The notes beneath the pieces are model-generated. The model saw only the letters and a list, made by a program, of their open reading frames with translations. It was not told where the DNA came from and ran no database searches. Made by a program: the position numbers and the translations under genes. DNA of 32,043 nt from Actinomyces sp. ICM47 (GTDB lineage Bacteria; Actinomycetota; Actinomycetes; Actinomycetales; Actinomycetaceae), in assembly GCF_000278725.1 (NCBI RefSeq), contig NZ_ALCA01000014.1, positions 1 through 32,043 on the forward strand. The letters are read 5' to 3'. Shown here in pieces: positions 1 to 7,707 of the stretch (positions are counted from its first letter, which is position 1; the number at the start of each line of letters is the position of its first letter).

Positions 1-19
1 GCGTATCGCCGCTGGCACC

Positions 20-460
20 TCAGGGCACGAGGCGCCCGTTGGCGTCAAAGGTATAGGCGGTGCCATCCACGACGACGCGGCCCGTTACCATCGCCCCGGA
101 GGGCTGGCAGTAGAACCAGGATTCGCCGTCCTTGACCCAGCCGGACGCCATATGGCCATCACCCGTCAAGAAGTACCAGGTGCCGCCCAGCTTCAGCCAG
201 CCGGTCGCCATCGCGCCACTGCCATGCAGGTAATACCAGGTATCACCCAGGTGCTGCCAGCCGGTCGCCATCTCACCGGAACCACTCAGGTAGTACCAGG
301 TGCCGTCGTCATCAAGCCAGCCGATGGCCATGACCCCCGACTCCGGATCCAGGTAGTACCAGGAGCCGCCCGTCGCGGTCCAGCCGGTCGCCATCGGTCC
401 CTCGGGAGCGTAGTAGCGCCACAGGCCCTCTTCCTTATCCCAGCCGGTCTTCATCCAACC
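20..460 (-). repeat. Tandem 60-63 base repeats encoding the wall-binding modules of pulA
   Basis: A unit of about 60-63 bases recurs about seven times. In the plus orientation each copy carries CCAGCCGGTCGCCAT followed by a TAGTACCAGG-like block. It encodes the GW...WYYL...MATGW protein repeat. The copies have diverged, and this is a protein-coding repeat, not a CRISPR array. Confidence 0.85.
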
Positions 461-3400
461 GGCTGCGTCGAAGGCGTAGGTCTCACCGCCCAACTGAACG
501 CGCTCATTCGCAGGGAACGTGCCGTCCGGGTAGCTCAGCCACCAGCGCCCGTCAGCCGCGCGCATCCACGTGCCGTCCTCGGCGATGGGACCAGGTTCAA
601 CCCGCTCCCCCGCTGCCTGTGTGAAGACAGCGACCGTGCGTGCGGGGACCGTGACGACACCCGTCTTCGCCGAGAAGGATGCCCCCTTGACGACGGAGTC
701 AGCGCCCGTGGCCTGAGCGTCATGCAGCTTAAAAACACGACCAGCCAGGCCGTCGACGCGCTGCGTCAGCTGCTTGTCCGTCGCGTTAAACACGACGAGC
801 GCGCCGTCAAGGGCCGGATCAACGTCCGTCCCAGCCCCGGCCTCGTCGTTGATGAGCATCATGATCGTCCCATCCACGGCCTCGGGACCGGAGTTCGGGA
901 AGGTCACCTTCTGGTTGATGAGCTCAGCACTGCCCAGCGTGAACAGGCGCGAAGACGAACGCACGCGCAGGAAGTCCATCGCGATCTCCGAGGAGGTGTC
1001 GATCTGCTCTGGGGCCGGCTTCAGATCGGGATTCTCCAGCAGGGGACGCATATGGTCCCAGGCCGCGCCGTTCTTCGACTTGACGGGCAGGCCGCGACCG
1101 AAGCCATTGTCCTTCATCGTCCAGTCAATCGCGTTGAAGTGATCACCGGAGTTGAAGGAATCACGATCCAAGGACTTCGAGCGCAGCATCTCTGTGCCCG
1201 ACGCCCAGAACGAGGGCGACTGAGCCAATGCCACGGATGCCTGGCTGATCAGCGACATGCGCACGCGGTGCTCCATCGGAGCGTCCGCGGGCATCTTGTA
1301 GGTCACCAGATCGAAAAGCGTCTCATTGTCGTGGGCGTCCACGTAGTTGACGTTCTCCGCAGGCTGGGACGCGAACCCCGCGCCCTGACCGTTGTAGTCC
1401 AGCTGCGACCCCTTCACGGTCTGGCCGTCGTAAGTCGTCAGCGTGTAGTCCTTCAGGTTGCCCGCCAGACCCAGCTTCACGAGATCCACGCGGTGCAGGT
1501 AGTCCGCGCGACGCTCCGCGTCAGAGCGGGTATCGAGGCCGTTGAAGTCCGAGAACGCGCCCGAACCGAAGCCCTGCATGACGCGGTGATCGTCATCGAA
1601 GGGACCGCCGCCGTGGACCGCATCGCGCAGACGGTCGTTGAACGCGCCGATGCCGGTGCCGTCCAGCTGGCCCTGCGTGGCCTGCGTGAACAGCGCGTTG
1701 TTCGCAACCTCACCGAAGTTCCAGCCCTCGCCGTAGATGTAGAGTCGCGATCCGTCCACGCCGTCCTTCTCGAGGGTGAGCTGCGAGAGAGCCTCCTTGG
1801 CACGCTTCATCTCTTCAGCCGGGTGGTGACCCATCAGGTCGAAGCGGAAGCCGTCGACGTGGTAGTACTTCGCCCAGTGAATCATCGAGTCGATCATGAG
1901 GCGTTCACTCATGACATTCTCAGTAGCAACGTTCGAACAACACGTCGACGTCTCGACTTCACCGGAGGCGCTCAGGCGCTGGTAGTAGCCCGGAACGACG
2001 CGGTCGAGCACCGAGTGAGCATCTTGGCCTGCGGCCGGCGTGTGGTTGTAGACCTGGTCGAGGACGACCTGCATACCGATGTAGTGCAGACCGCCGACCA
2101 TGGAACGGAACTCACGGATACGCGCGCCGCCATTCTGGTGCCACACGGTCGCGTACGATCCCTCGGGGGCCATCCAGTGCAGCGGGTCGTACCCCCAGTT
2201 GTAGGCGTCCTGATCAGCCACCGCGGACACGGCCGCCTGTTGAGCCTCATCCGCGGGACCAGCGTCCTTCGGGATCGCAGGGACCAGCTGCTCGGAGCGC
2301 TTCTCAGGAATCGTCGCAATGTCGAAGGTCGGCAGGAGGTGCACCGTATTCATGCCCGCAGATGCCAGCTCCGTCAGGTGGCGCATGCCGTTGGACTGGT
2401 ACTGCGTAAACGCCATGTAGGTGCCGCGCATGTCCTCGGGGACGGACTTGTCGGCCGCCGAGAAGTCCCGCACGTGCAACTCGTAGATGGAACGCTGTGC
2501 GTCATCCTCGATGACGGGGGCCTTGGTGTTCTTCCAACCATAGGGGGCGATTGCGGGGTTATCCATGTTGACGGCAACCGAGCGCGTCGAATTCGCGGTC
2601 AGGCCCACCGAGTAGGGGTCGGTCACCTGATTAGTCTCCACGGCACCGGTGGAGGGCACGTAGACGCGCACCTCCCACAGGTACTGGGCTCCTTCGGTGA
2701 TGGCACCGTCGGCATTGTCGACGCTCCAGCGTCCGTCGTCGGTGCGCGTCGCCGCGGTCCGCACGGGCGCGCCCGACACCTCGGGGTCAGCGCCCCTCGG
2801 AGTACGCGTGTTCCACGACAGCAGGGTCACGTCCTTGGCGGTGGGGGCCCACAGGGCGAAGGTCGGCTTGCCCGCGTCGTTCCATCCCACGCCGTACGAG
2901 GCCTGGGCGGCCTTGGGCGCGTAGATGGAGTCGAGCGCAGGGGCGATCTGCACACCCGTGAAGGCATTCACAGTCTCACCGGACTTCTGCGCGAGCATCA
3001 CCTGTCCGGTGAGCGCCTCGCCCGCCCCGGCCTCGTCGAAGGGGGCCTTCAGGGCGATGTAGCCGTTGAGGTTCGGGTGAGCCATCGTGACGTCCGCAGG
3101 CAGGTCGCCGGCGACGGTCAGCGGCGTGAGGGTCGCTCCGGTGATAGCACCGTCCGTTAGGGCAGCACCACCCTCGGGCGCGGTGACCAGCTCGTAACTC
3201 AGCTTCGCGGAGCCGTCGAGGACCTGGGCACGCGTGACTCCCTGGGGCAGCAGCGAGGTCGGCCACGCCAGGGTTGTGGCATTGACCCAGTAAGCGCGCT
3301 GCTCGCCGACGCCGACAACGGGAACGTCAGCGGAGGCGATGTCCAGCTTGTGGGTCGCGGAATCGTAGGTGAATGTCACGAGCTTGTTCGCCTTCGTCGC

Positions 3401-4096
3401 AAACTGGTAGTTAGCACCACCGGCGGCACCATCTTGCCCGTAGTTCTCATCCCACGAGCCGCCGACAGCAACCTTCAGCTCGTACGTGCCCTCAGGCAGT
3501 GCCCTCGTCTCGTAGGTGTAGGTACCCCCGCCCACAGGCTCCATGAGCGGGGCCAGGCATTCAGGCTTCCAGTTGTCGGCGCAACCCAGGTCCTTTTGGA
3601 AGGAACCCGGAAGCGTCACCATCTGGTCGGAGACGTTATTCCACACGCGGTGAGTCGCGTGGTTGTAGTAGAAGGTGACCGCAGTCTCTTCCTTCAGAGA
3701 GTAGGCGATGTTCGCTCCCCCGGCTGCTCCTCCTTGGCCGTAGGAGGCATCCCACGAGCCGCCCTCGGCAACCTTGTACTCGTAGTCGCCCGCGGGCAGA
3801 GTGAATGTCGCGGTGTAGACGCCCGTCGCGTCGCGCGTCAAGGCGGTCTTAGCGCAGTCGGGAGCCCAGTCGGCGTCGCACCCCATCGCCTTATTATGGT
3901 TACCAGGGATTGTCACCAGGAGGTCGTCGCCGCCGGTCGCACCCTCCGTGTCGACGGCCTCCGCACCCGCGTCCTGATTTGTTGCCTCCTCCCCTGGCTC
4001 AGCCCAGGCTGCCGGGAGCGCGCCCCCCATCAGCGCAAGCGCAGCGCCTACGCCCAGGGCTCGACGCAGCAGCGTCCTGTTGTGTCGGTCTGTCAC
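20..4096 (-). CDS. pulA: Secreted type I pullulanase with two X25-like modules and C-terminal wall-binding repeats
   Basis: Hydrolyses alpha-1,6 branches of pullulan, glycogen or branched dextrins outside the cell (family knowledge). The 1358-residue protein starts with a signal peptide (RR, hydrophobic core, AWA cleavage near residue 32). Two similar ~100-residue modules follow (about 57-155 and 156-256), both with a GSWDxxYGQ(G/D)GAAGGAN core as in X25 starch-binding modules. Next come a CBM48-like segment (YGVGWNDAGKPTFALWAPTA) and a GH13 domain with YNWGYDP, region I DQVYNHT, region II GFRFDLMGHH (Asp nucleophile), region III YGEGWNFGE (Glu acid/base) and region IV DAHDNET. From about residue 1173 to the end there are roughly seven 20-residue repeats of the TGWxxxxGxWYYL type, as in choline/glucan-binding proteins. 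No LPXTG is present, so attachment would be non-covalent. The start is GTG, with GAGGGAG seven bases upstream. Family assignment is very secure; the ligand of the repeats is unknown. Confidence 0.95.
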   Translation of the reverse strand: MTDRHNRTLLRRALGVGAALALMGGALPAAWAEPGEEATNQDAGAEAVDTEGATGGDDLLVTIPGNHNKAMGCDADWAPDCAKTALTRDATGVYTATFTLPAGDYEYKVAEGGSWDASYGQGGAAGGANIAYSLKEETAVTFYYNHATHRVWNNVSDQMVTLPGSFQKDLGCADNWKPECLAPLMEPVGGGTYTYETRALPEGTYELKVAVGGSWDENYGQDGAAGGANYQFATKANKLVTFTYDSATHKLDIASADVPVVGVGEQRAYWVNATTLAWPTSLLPQGVTRAQVLDGSAKLSYELVTAPEGGAALTDGAITGATLTPLTVAGDLPADVTMAHPNLNGYIALKAPFDEAGAGEALTGQVMLAQKSGETVNAFTGVQIAPALDSIYAPKAAQASYGVGWNDAGKPTFALWAPTAKDVTLLSWNTRTPRGADPEVSGAPVRTAATRTDDGRWSVDNADGAITEGAQYLWEVRVYVPSTGAVETNQVTDPYSVGLTANSTRSVAVNMDNPAIAPYGWKNTKAPVIEDDAQRSIYELHVRDFSAADKSVPEDMRGTYMAFTQYQSNGMRHLTELASAGMNTVHLLPTFDIATIPEKRSEQLVPAIPKDAGPADEAQQAAVSAVADQDAYNWGYDPLHWMAPEGSYATVWHQNGGARIREFRSMVGGLHYIGMQVVLDQVYNHTPAAGQDAHSVLDRVVPGYYQRLSASGEVETSTCCSNVATENVMSERLMIDSMIHWAKYYHVDGFRFDLMGHHPAEEMKRAKEALSQLTLEKDGVDGSRLYIYGEGWNFGEVANNALFTQATQGQLDGTGIGAFNDRLRDAVHGGGPFDDDHRVMQGFGSGAFSDFNGLDTRSDAERRADYLHRVDLVKLGLAGNLKDYTLTTYDGQTVKGSQLDYNGQGAGFASQPAENVNYVDAHDNETLFDLVTYKMPADAPMEHRVRMSLISQASVALAQSPSFWASGTEMLRSKSLDRDSFNSGDHFNAIDWTMKDNGFGRGLPVKSKNGAAWDHMRPLLENPDLKPAPEQIDTSSEIAMDFLRVRSSSRLFTLGSAELINQKVTFPNSGPEAVDGTIMMLINDEAGAGTDVDPALDGALVVFNATDKQLTQRVDGLAGRVFKLHDAQATGADSVVKGASFSAKTGVVTVPARTVAVFTQAAGERVEPGPIAEDGTWMRAADGRWWLSYPDGTFPANERVQLGGETYAFDAAGWMKTGWDKEEGLWRYYAPEGPMATGWTATGGSWYYLDPESGVMAIGWLDDDGTWYYLSGSGEMATGWQHLGDTWYYLHGSGAMATGWLKLGGTWYFLTGDGHMASGWVKDGESWFYCQPSGAMVTGRVVVDGTAYTFDANGRLVP

Positions 4097-4122
4097 GAAA
4101 GACTCCCTCGTCCAAAACGATC

Positions 4123-4163
4123 CCCCCTACGGGGGCTGGTTACAAGGTTAGACACTGTGTAAC
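4123..4163 (-). promoter_or_regulatory. pulA leader: hairpin and possible operator
   Basis: Upstream of the pulA ribosome site are a short hairpin (CCCCC 4123-4127, GGGGG 4131-4135) and an inverted repeat GTTACA (4139-4144) / TGTAAC (4158-4163) with 13 bases between. On the minus strand, a TTGCTC and a TAACCT about 16 bases apart overlap the inverted repeat and could be the -35 and -10 boxes. If so, the inverted repeat would be placed to act as a repressor operator, for example for sugar control. The regulator is not known. Confidence 0.35.
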
Positions 4164-4212
4164 GGTGAGCAAAGTTTTCTGCAAAGCACAAGAAAAACCG
4201 CGGCATCGCGGT

Positions 4213-4246
4213 AAACAAAAACCTCGCCACCGCAACGGTGACGAGG
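4213..4246 (-). terminator. Rho-independent terminator of the tRNA operon
   Basis: Read on the minus strand, an 11-base stem (arms 4236-4246 and 4222-4232, one mismatch) with a 3-base loop is followed by TTTTTGTTT. It lies 5 bases beyond the CCA end of tRNA-Glu and insulates pulA from the tRNA genes. Confidence 0.85.
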
Positions 4247-4250
4247 CTCG

Positions 4251-4326
4251 TGGTACCCCCAACCGGATTTGAACCGGTGTTAACGCCGTGAGAGGGCGTC
4301 GTCCTAGGCCGCTAGACGATGGGGGC
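4251..4326 (-). tRNA. tRNA-Glu (anticodon CTC)
   Basis: The minus strand folds into a standard cloverleaf. The acceptor GCCCCCA pairs with TGGGGGT (first pair G:U), the anticodon stem ACGCC/GGCGT encloses loop CTCTCAC with anticodon CTC, and the T arm contains GGTTCAAATCC. The discriminator is A, and the 3' CCA is encoded in the DNA (4251-4253), unlike in the neighbouring tRNA-Gln. It reads GAG, the dominant Glu codon in this window. Confidence 0.95.
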
Positions 4327-4353
4327 CTCGACTGAAACTGACGTTTCAGATCG

Positions 4354-4425
4354 CTGGGGTACCAGGACTCGAACCTAGAATGGCTGAACCAGAATCAGCT
4401 GTGTTGCCAATTACACCATACCCCA
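4354..4425 (-). tRNA. tRNA-Gln (anticodon CTG)
   Basis: Acceptor TGGGGTA pairs with TACCCCA. The anticodon stem GCTGA/TCAGC encloses loop TTCTGGT with anticodon CTG, and the T loop GGTTCGAGTCC is present. CCA is not encoded. It is the first gene of a two-tRNA transcript with tRNA-Glu 27 bases downstream. Confidence 0.95.
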
Positions 4426-4471
4426 TTGGTTATCACCCGCTTCGTTCTCACGTCGCTGGCGACAGGAGATA

Positions 4472-4500
4472 ACTTTAGCGGAGCCTCGCTCGCATGCCAA
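4472..4500 (-). promoter_or_regulatory. Promoter of the tRNA-Gln/tRNA-Glu operon
   Basis: On the minus strand, TTGGCA (4495-4500) and TAAAGT (4472-4477) are separated by exactly 17 bases and lie about 40 bases upstream of tRNA-Gln. This is a good sigma-70-type match for a strongly expressed RNA. Confidence 0.7.
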
Positions 4501-4747
4501 ATCGAAAGCCAGTGGCAACGGTCACTCTCATAAATCGGGTGGTAGGGCGGGTCGTACTGCAGGGTTGGGCTACCCCGTTCCGCACGTAAACCCCCTGTTC
4601 CGCACGTAAACCCCCCGTTCCGTACGTGGGCGACCACGCCCACACTCCGATTAGCGGGTTCACGTGCGGAAGAGGGGCCAACCTCCGAGAGGCCCGCTGC
4701 CACAACGAACCCATACGACGTCGAACGACGCGTGCGCACATGACGAT
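4501..4747. other. Gene-free stretch between the tRNA promoter and the gltX terminator
   Basis: I see no convincing gene in this stretch. Open frames here run through the tRNA genes or repeats. It holds the 20-base repeats and inverted copy listed separately; the rest shows nothing I can name. Confidence 0.6.
4577..4671. repeat. 20-base tandem repeat with an inverted copy and internal hairpin
   Basis: GTTCCGCACGTAAACCCCC occurs at 4577-4595 and again, identical, at 4597-4615. A third diverged copy starts at 4617 (GTTCCGTACGTG). An inverted copy CACGTGCGGAA (4661-4671) pairs with 4618-4628 at 10 of 11 positions. Between them GTGGGCG (4626-4632) and CGCCCAC (4637-4643) form a 7-base hairpin overlapping that pairing. 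The array sits between gltX and the tRNA promoter. Function unknown: possibly a protein-binding array or a small dispersed palindromic element. Confidence 0.75.
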
Positions 4748-4787
4748 GCCCCGGCCTCGTCCCATGAACAGGCGACGAGGCCGGGGC
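4748..4787 (-). terminator. Hairpin terminator downstream of gltX
   Basis: A perfect 14-base inverted repeat (arms 4748-4761 and 4774-4787) with a 12-base loop starts 13 bases past the gltX stop codon. There is no T run, as is often the case in actinobacteria. Each arm is a copy of the recurring GACGAGGCCGGGG motif. Confidence 0.65.
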
Positions 4788-4799
4788 CGGGCGCAGCGA

Positions 4800-6305
4800 T
4801 CAGGCCAGGGAGGCGCGCAGGGCGCGCAGGCGGGCCAGCGAAGAGTCGCGGCCCAGGATCTCCATGGACTCGAACAGCGGCGGGGAGACCTGGCGGCCGG
4901 TCACGGCGACGCGCAGCGGCCCGAAGGCCAGGCGAGGCTTGACGCCCATCTCGTCGACGATGCGAGCACGCAGCGATTCCTCAAGGGAAGCGGTCGTAAA
5001 CTCGGTCAGGCCCTCGACGGTCTCGATGGCGGCGTCCAGAACCTCCACTGCGTTGTCCTTGAGCTTGGAGACGGCCTTCTCATCCATCTCCAGCGCGTCG
5101 TCGGCGACGAAAAGGAAGCCGAGCATACCGGAGGCCTCACCGAGGACCTGGATGCGTGTCTGAACGAGCGGGGCGGCCTCGGTGAGGATCTCGCGCTCAC
5201 GATCATTGAGCGCCTCGAACGAGTCGGCCGACACCAGCTCGTCGCGATGCAGGAAGGGCACCAGGCGAGCCCGGAAATCCTCGCCGTCCAGCAAGCGAAT
5301 GTGCTCGGCGTTGATGGCGATGGCCTTCTTCTGGTCGAAGCGTGCCGGGTTCGGATTCACGTCCGAGATGTCAAAGGCCTGGGCCATCTCCTCCATGGAG
5401 AAAATGTCGCGGTCCGGGGCGATCGACCAGCCTAGGAGAGCCAGATAGTTGTTGAGGCCCTCGGGGATCATGCCCGCGGCCTTGTGGAGCAGCAGGTTCG
5501 ACTCGGGGTCACGCTTGGAGAGCTTCTTGTTGCCCTCGCCCATGACGTAGGGCAGGTGACCGAAGCGCGGCATGAACTTCGCGACGCCAATGGCCTCGAG
5601 CGCACGGTACAGGACGATCTGGCGAGGCGTCGAAGACAGCAGATCCTCACCGCGCAGCACGTGAGTGATCTCCATGAGCGCGTCGTCAATCGGGTTCACC
5701 AGCGTGTAGAGCGGGTGGCCGTTGGCGCGCACGATAACGTAGTCCGGCACCGAGCCAGCCTTGAAGGTGATCTCGCCTCGGATCAGGTCCGTGAACGTGA
5801 TGTCCTCGTCGGGCATGCGCAGGCGCAGGACCGGCTTGCGGCCCTCGGCGCGGTAAGCCGCGACCTGCTCCTCCGTCAGGTCGCGATCAAAGCCGTCGTA
5901 ACCGAGCTTCGGATCCTCACCCTTGGCGCGGTGACGCTCCTCGATCTCCTCGGGGGTCGAGTAGGACTCGTAGGCGTAACCGGCCTCAAGCAGGCGCGCG
6001 GCCACGTCACGGTAGATGTCCATGCGCTCACTCTGGCGGTAGGGGCCGTGCGGGCCGCCCTTACCGACGCCCTCGTCCCAGTCGAGGCCCAGCCACTGCA
6101 GGGACTCGATGATCTGATCGAAGGACTCCTGGGAGTCGCGGGCGGCATCCGTGTCTTCGATACGGAAGACGAAGGTTCCTCCCGTGTGGCGGGCGTAGGC
6201 CCAGTTAAACAGGCACGTGCGGACCATGCCGACGTGAGGGGTTCCAGTGGGCGAGGGGCAGAAGCGGACGCGAACGTCGGCACCGGTGGCAGTTGTTTCA
6301 CTCAT
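4800..6305 (-). CDS. gltX: Glutamyl-tRNA synthetase
   Basis: Charges tRNA-Glu with glutamate in the cytoplasm. The 501-residue protein has the class I signature [10 protein letters not shown] at residues 17-26 (HIGH motif) and KLSKR at 261-265 (KMSKS motif), plus the GluRS block [11 protein letters not shown] near residue 47. Length is normal for bacterial GluRS. In actinobacteria this enzyme is usually non-discriminating: it also makes Glu-tRNA-Gln, which GatCAB then amidates. The tRNA-Gln and tRNA-Glu genes immediately downstream on the same strand suit that role, but the sequence alone does not prove it. A TAGGAT box (6315-6320) lies 9 bases before the ATG with GGGGGA between, so the leader would be very short. 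Confidence 0.97.
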   Translation of the reverse strand: MSETTATGADVRVRFCPSPTGTPHVGMVRTCLFNWAYARHTGGTFVFRIEDTDAARDSQESFDQIIESLQWLGLDWDEGVGKGGPHGPYRQSERMDIYRDVAARLLEAGYAYESYSTPEEIEERHRAKGEDPKLGYDGFDRDLTEEQVAAYRAEGRKPVLRLRMPDEDITFTDLIRGEITFKAGSVPDYVIVRANGHPLYTLVNPIDDALMEITHVLRGEDLLSSTPRQIVLYRALEAIGVAKFMPRFGHLPYVMGEGNKKLSKRDPESNLLLHKAAGMIPEGLNNYLALLGWSIAPDRDIFSMEEMAQAFDISDVNPNPARFDQKKAIAINAEHIRLLDGEDFRARLVPFLHRDELVSADSFEALNDREREILTEAAPLVQTRIQVLGEASGMLGFLFVADDALEMDEKAVSKLKDNAVEVLDAAIETVEGLTEFTTASLEESLRARIVDEMGVKPRLAFGPLRVAVTGRQVSPPLFESMEILGRDSSLARLRALRASLA

Positions 6306-6448
6306 GATTCCCCCATCCTACTCCAGAGGCGCTGTTGCATTTGCTTGATGGGCGGGTGCGCTGCGACGCGAGGTGGAACCGTGTATACCATGGTTGCTTT
6401 ACCGGGATCGGCGCGCGCCGTATCCACCGACTCATCCAGGAGGACACC

Positions 6449-7621
6449 GTGTCCGTTCGACTCTTTTCCGACTCCCACCTCTACCGCACCGGCTCCCTGA
6501 AGTGGACCGGCATCACGACAGCGAAAGGTGAGCCGACGATTGGCGCGTGGGTCGCGGAGATGGACTTCGGGACAGCCCCGGAGGTCGCCGATGCGATGAA
6601 GGGCGCGATTGACGACGGTCTGCTGGGCTACCAGCCGACCTGGCTGGAGCCTCGCATCGCGGGCGCGACTGCGGAGTTCCAGAAGCGTCGCTTCGGCTGG
6701 GACGTGGACGCCTCGCAGGTGCGCCTCATTACCTCGGTCCTGCCCGCGCTCGAGGCAACGATTGATCACCTGGTGCGCCCGGGAGCACCGATCATCGTAC
6801 CGACGCCCGCCTACATGCCCTTCCTGACGATTCCGGGCAAGTTCGACCACCCCGTCATCGAGGTTCCCTCACTGCGCGGCACGCGCGCCGGCGGGCACGG
6901 CTGGGCGCTCGACCTGGAGGGGATCCGCGCGGGTCTCGAGGCCGGGGCTGGCCTCGTCATCCTGTGCAACCCGTGGAACCCGGTTGGCCGCGTCCTACGC
7001 GAGGATGAGCTGCGCGCCCTGCACGACGTGGTCTCCGACTACGACGCGCTCGTGTTCTCCGACGAGATCCACTCCCCCCTCGTGTTGGACGAGCAGATTC
7101 CCTTCGTCTCCTACGCGAGCCTCGGCCCTTCGTTTGCCTCCCACACGGTGACGGCGACCGCCGCGTCGAAGGGCTGGAACATCGCGGGCCTGCCCTCCGC
7201 GCAGGTCATCCTGCCCGACGAGGCGCTGCGCGAGCGCTGGGACGTGTTCGCCGCGGACGTGCGCCACGACGCCAACGTTATCGGCACGCTCGGCGCCATC
7301 GCTGCCTACGAGCACGGCGATGCATGGCAGCGCGAGGTCAAGGACCTGATCCGCTCGAACGTGGACCTGGTGGAGCGTTCTCTCGCGGACACCCCAATCG
7401 ACTTCGTGCGCCCTGAGGGCACCTACCTGACCTGGTGGGGCTTCGAGGGCATCGACCTGGGACCCCTCTCCCCCGCCGCGACGCTGCGCGAACGCGCCCA
7501 CATCGGCACCAACGAGGGACGCACCCTGGGCACCGACTACGCCTCGTGGGCGCGCATCAACCTGGCGTGCGCCCCCGACGTCGCGTCGCGGATCGTCGAG
7601 CGTGTCCTCGCCCTGCTCTGA
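6449..7621 (+). CDS. PatB/MalY-type PLP-dependent C-S lyase (class I/II aminotransferase fold)
   Basis: Likely a cystathionine beta-lyase-type enzyme cleaving C-S bonds of cysteine conjugates or cystathionine to thiol, pyruvate and ammonia. The frame is open further upstream, but I choose GTG at 6449 because AGGAGG (6438-6443) lies five bases before it and the protein then begins where the family does. This gives 390 residues. Motifs: EMDFGTAPEV near 37, CNPWNPVGR at 173-181, SDEIHSPLV from 204, and the PLP lysine K241 in SKGWNIAGL, all typical of MalY/PatB rather than ordinary aminotransferases. It is transcribed away from gltX and converges on punA. Substrate and any regulatory role (MalY also regulates) are unknown. 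Confidence 0.85.
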   Translation: MSVRLFSDSHLYRTGSLKWTGITTAKGEPTIGAWVAEMDFGTAPEVADAMKGAIDDGLLGYQPTWLEPRIAGATAEFQKRRFGWDVDASQVRLITSVLPALEATIDHLVRPGAPIIVPTPAYMPFLTIPGKFDHPVIEVPSLRGTRAGGHGWALDLEGIRAGLEAGAGLVILCNPWNPVGRVLREDELRALHDVVSDYDALVFSDEIHSPLVLDEQIPFVSYASLGPSFASHTVTATAASKGWNIAGLPSAQVILPDEALRERWDVFAADVRHDANVIGTLGAIAAYEHGDAWQREVKDLIRSNVDLVERSLADTPIDFVRPEGTYLTWWGFEGIDLGPLSPAATLRERAHIGTNEGRTLGTDYASWARINLACAPDVASRIVERVLALL

Positions 7622-7638
7622 TTGGTTTTTCGTATAAC

Positions 7639-7689
7639 ACGAGGCCGTGGCCGGGAACGGTGGACATCCACCCCCGGCCACGGCCTCGT
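7639..7689. terminator. Long bidirectional hairpin between convergent genes
   Basis: A perfect 17-base inverted repeat (7639-7655 and 7673-7689, ACGAGGCCGTGGCCGGG and its complement) with a 17-base loop lies between the stop codons of the C-S lyase and punA. A short T run follows the plus-strand arm. It probably ends transcription from both sides and is a relative of the GACGAGGCCGGGG motif. Confidence 0.8.
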
Positions 7690-7707
7690 TTGTCTCTGTG
7701 CGTGCAC

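Noticed and set aside
20..460. Regular repeats that could suggest a CRISPR or satellite array
   Set aside because: They are in frame, about 60-63 bases long, diverged, without unique spacers, and encode known wall-binding protein repeats.
152..3160. A 1002-codon open frame on the plus strand, opposite pulA
   Set aside because: It is exactly antisense to a well-conserved GH13 enzyme, its protein is rich in Arg/His/Val without any domain, and long antisense frames are expected in GC-rich coding DNA.
4395..4739. A minus-strand open frame of 114 codons between gltX and the tRNAs
   Set aside because: It runs through the tRNA-Gln promoter and into tRNA-Gln and consists largely of translated 20-base repeats.
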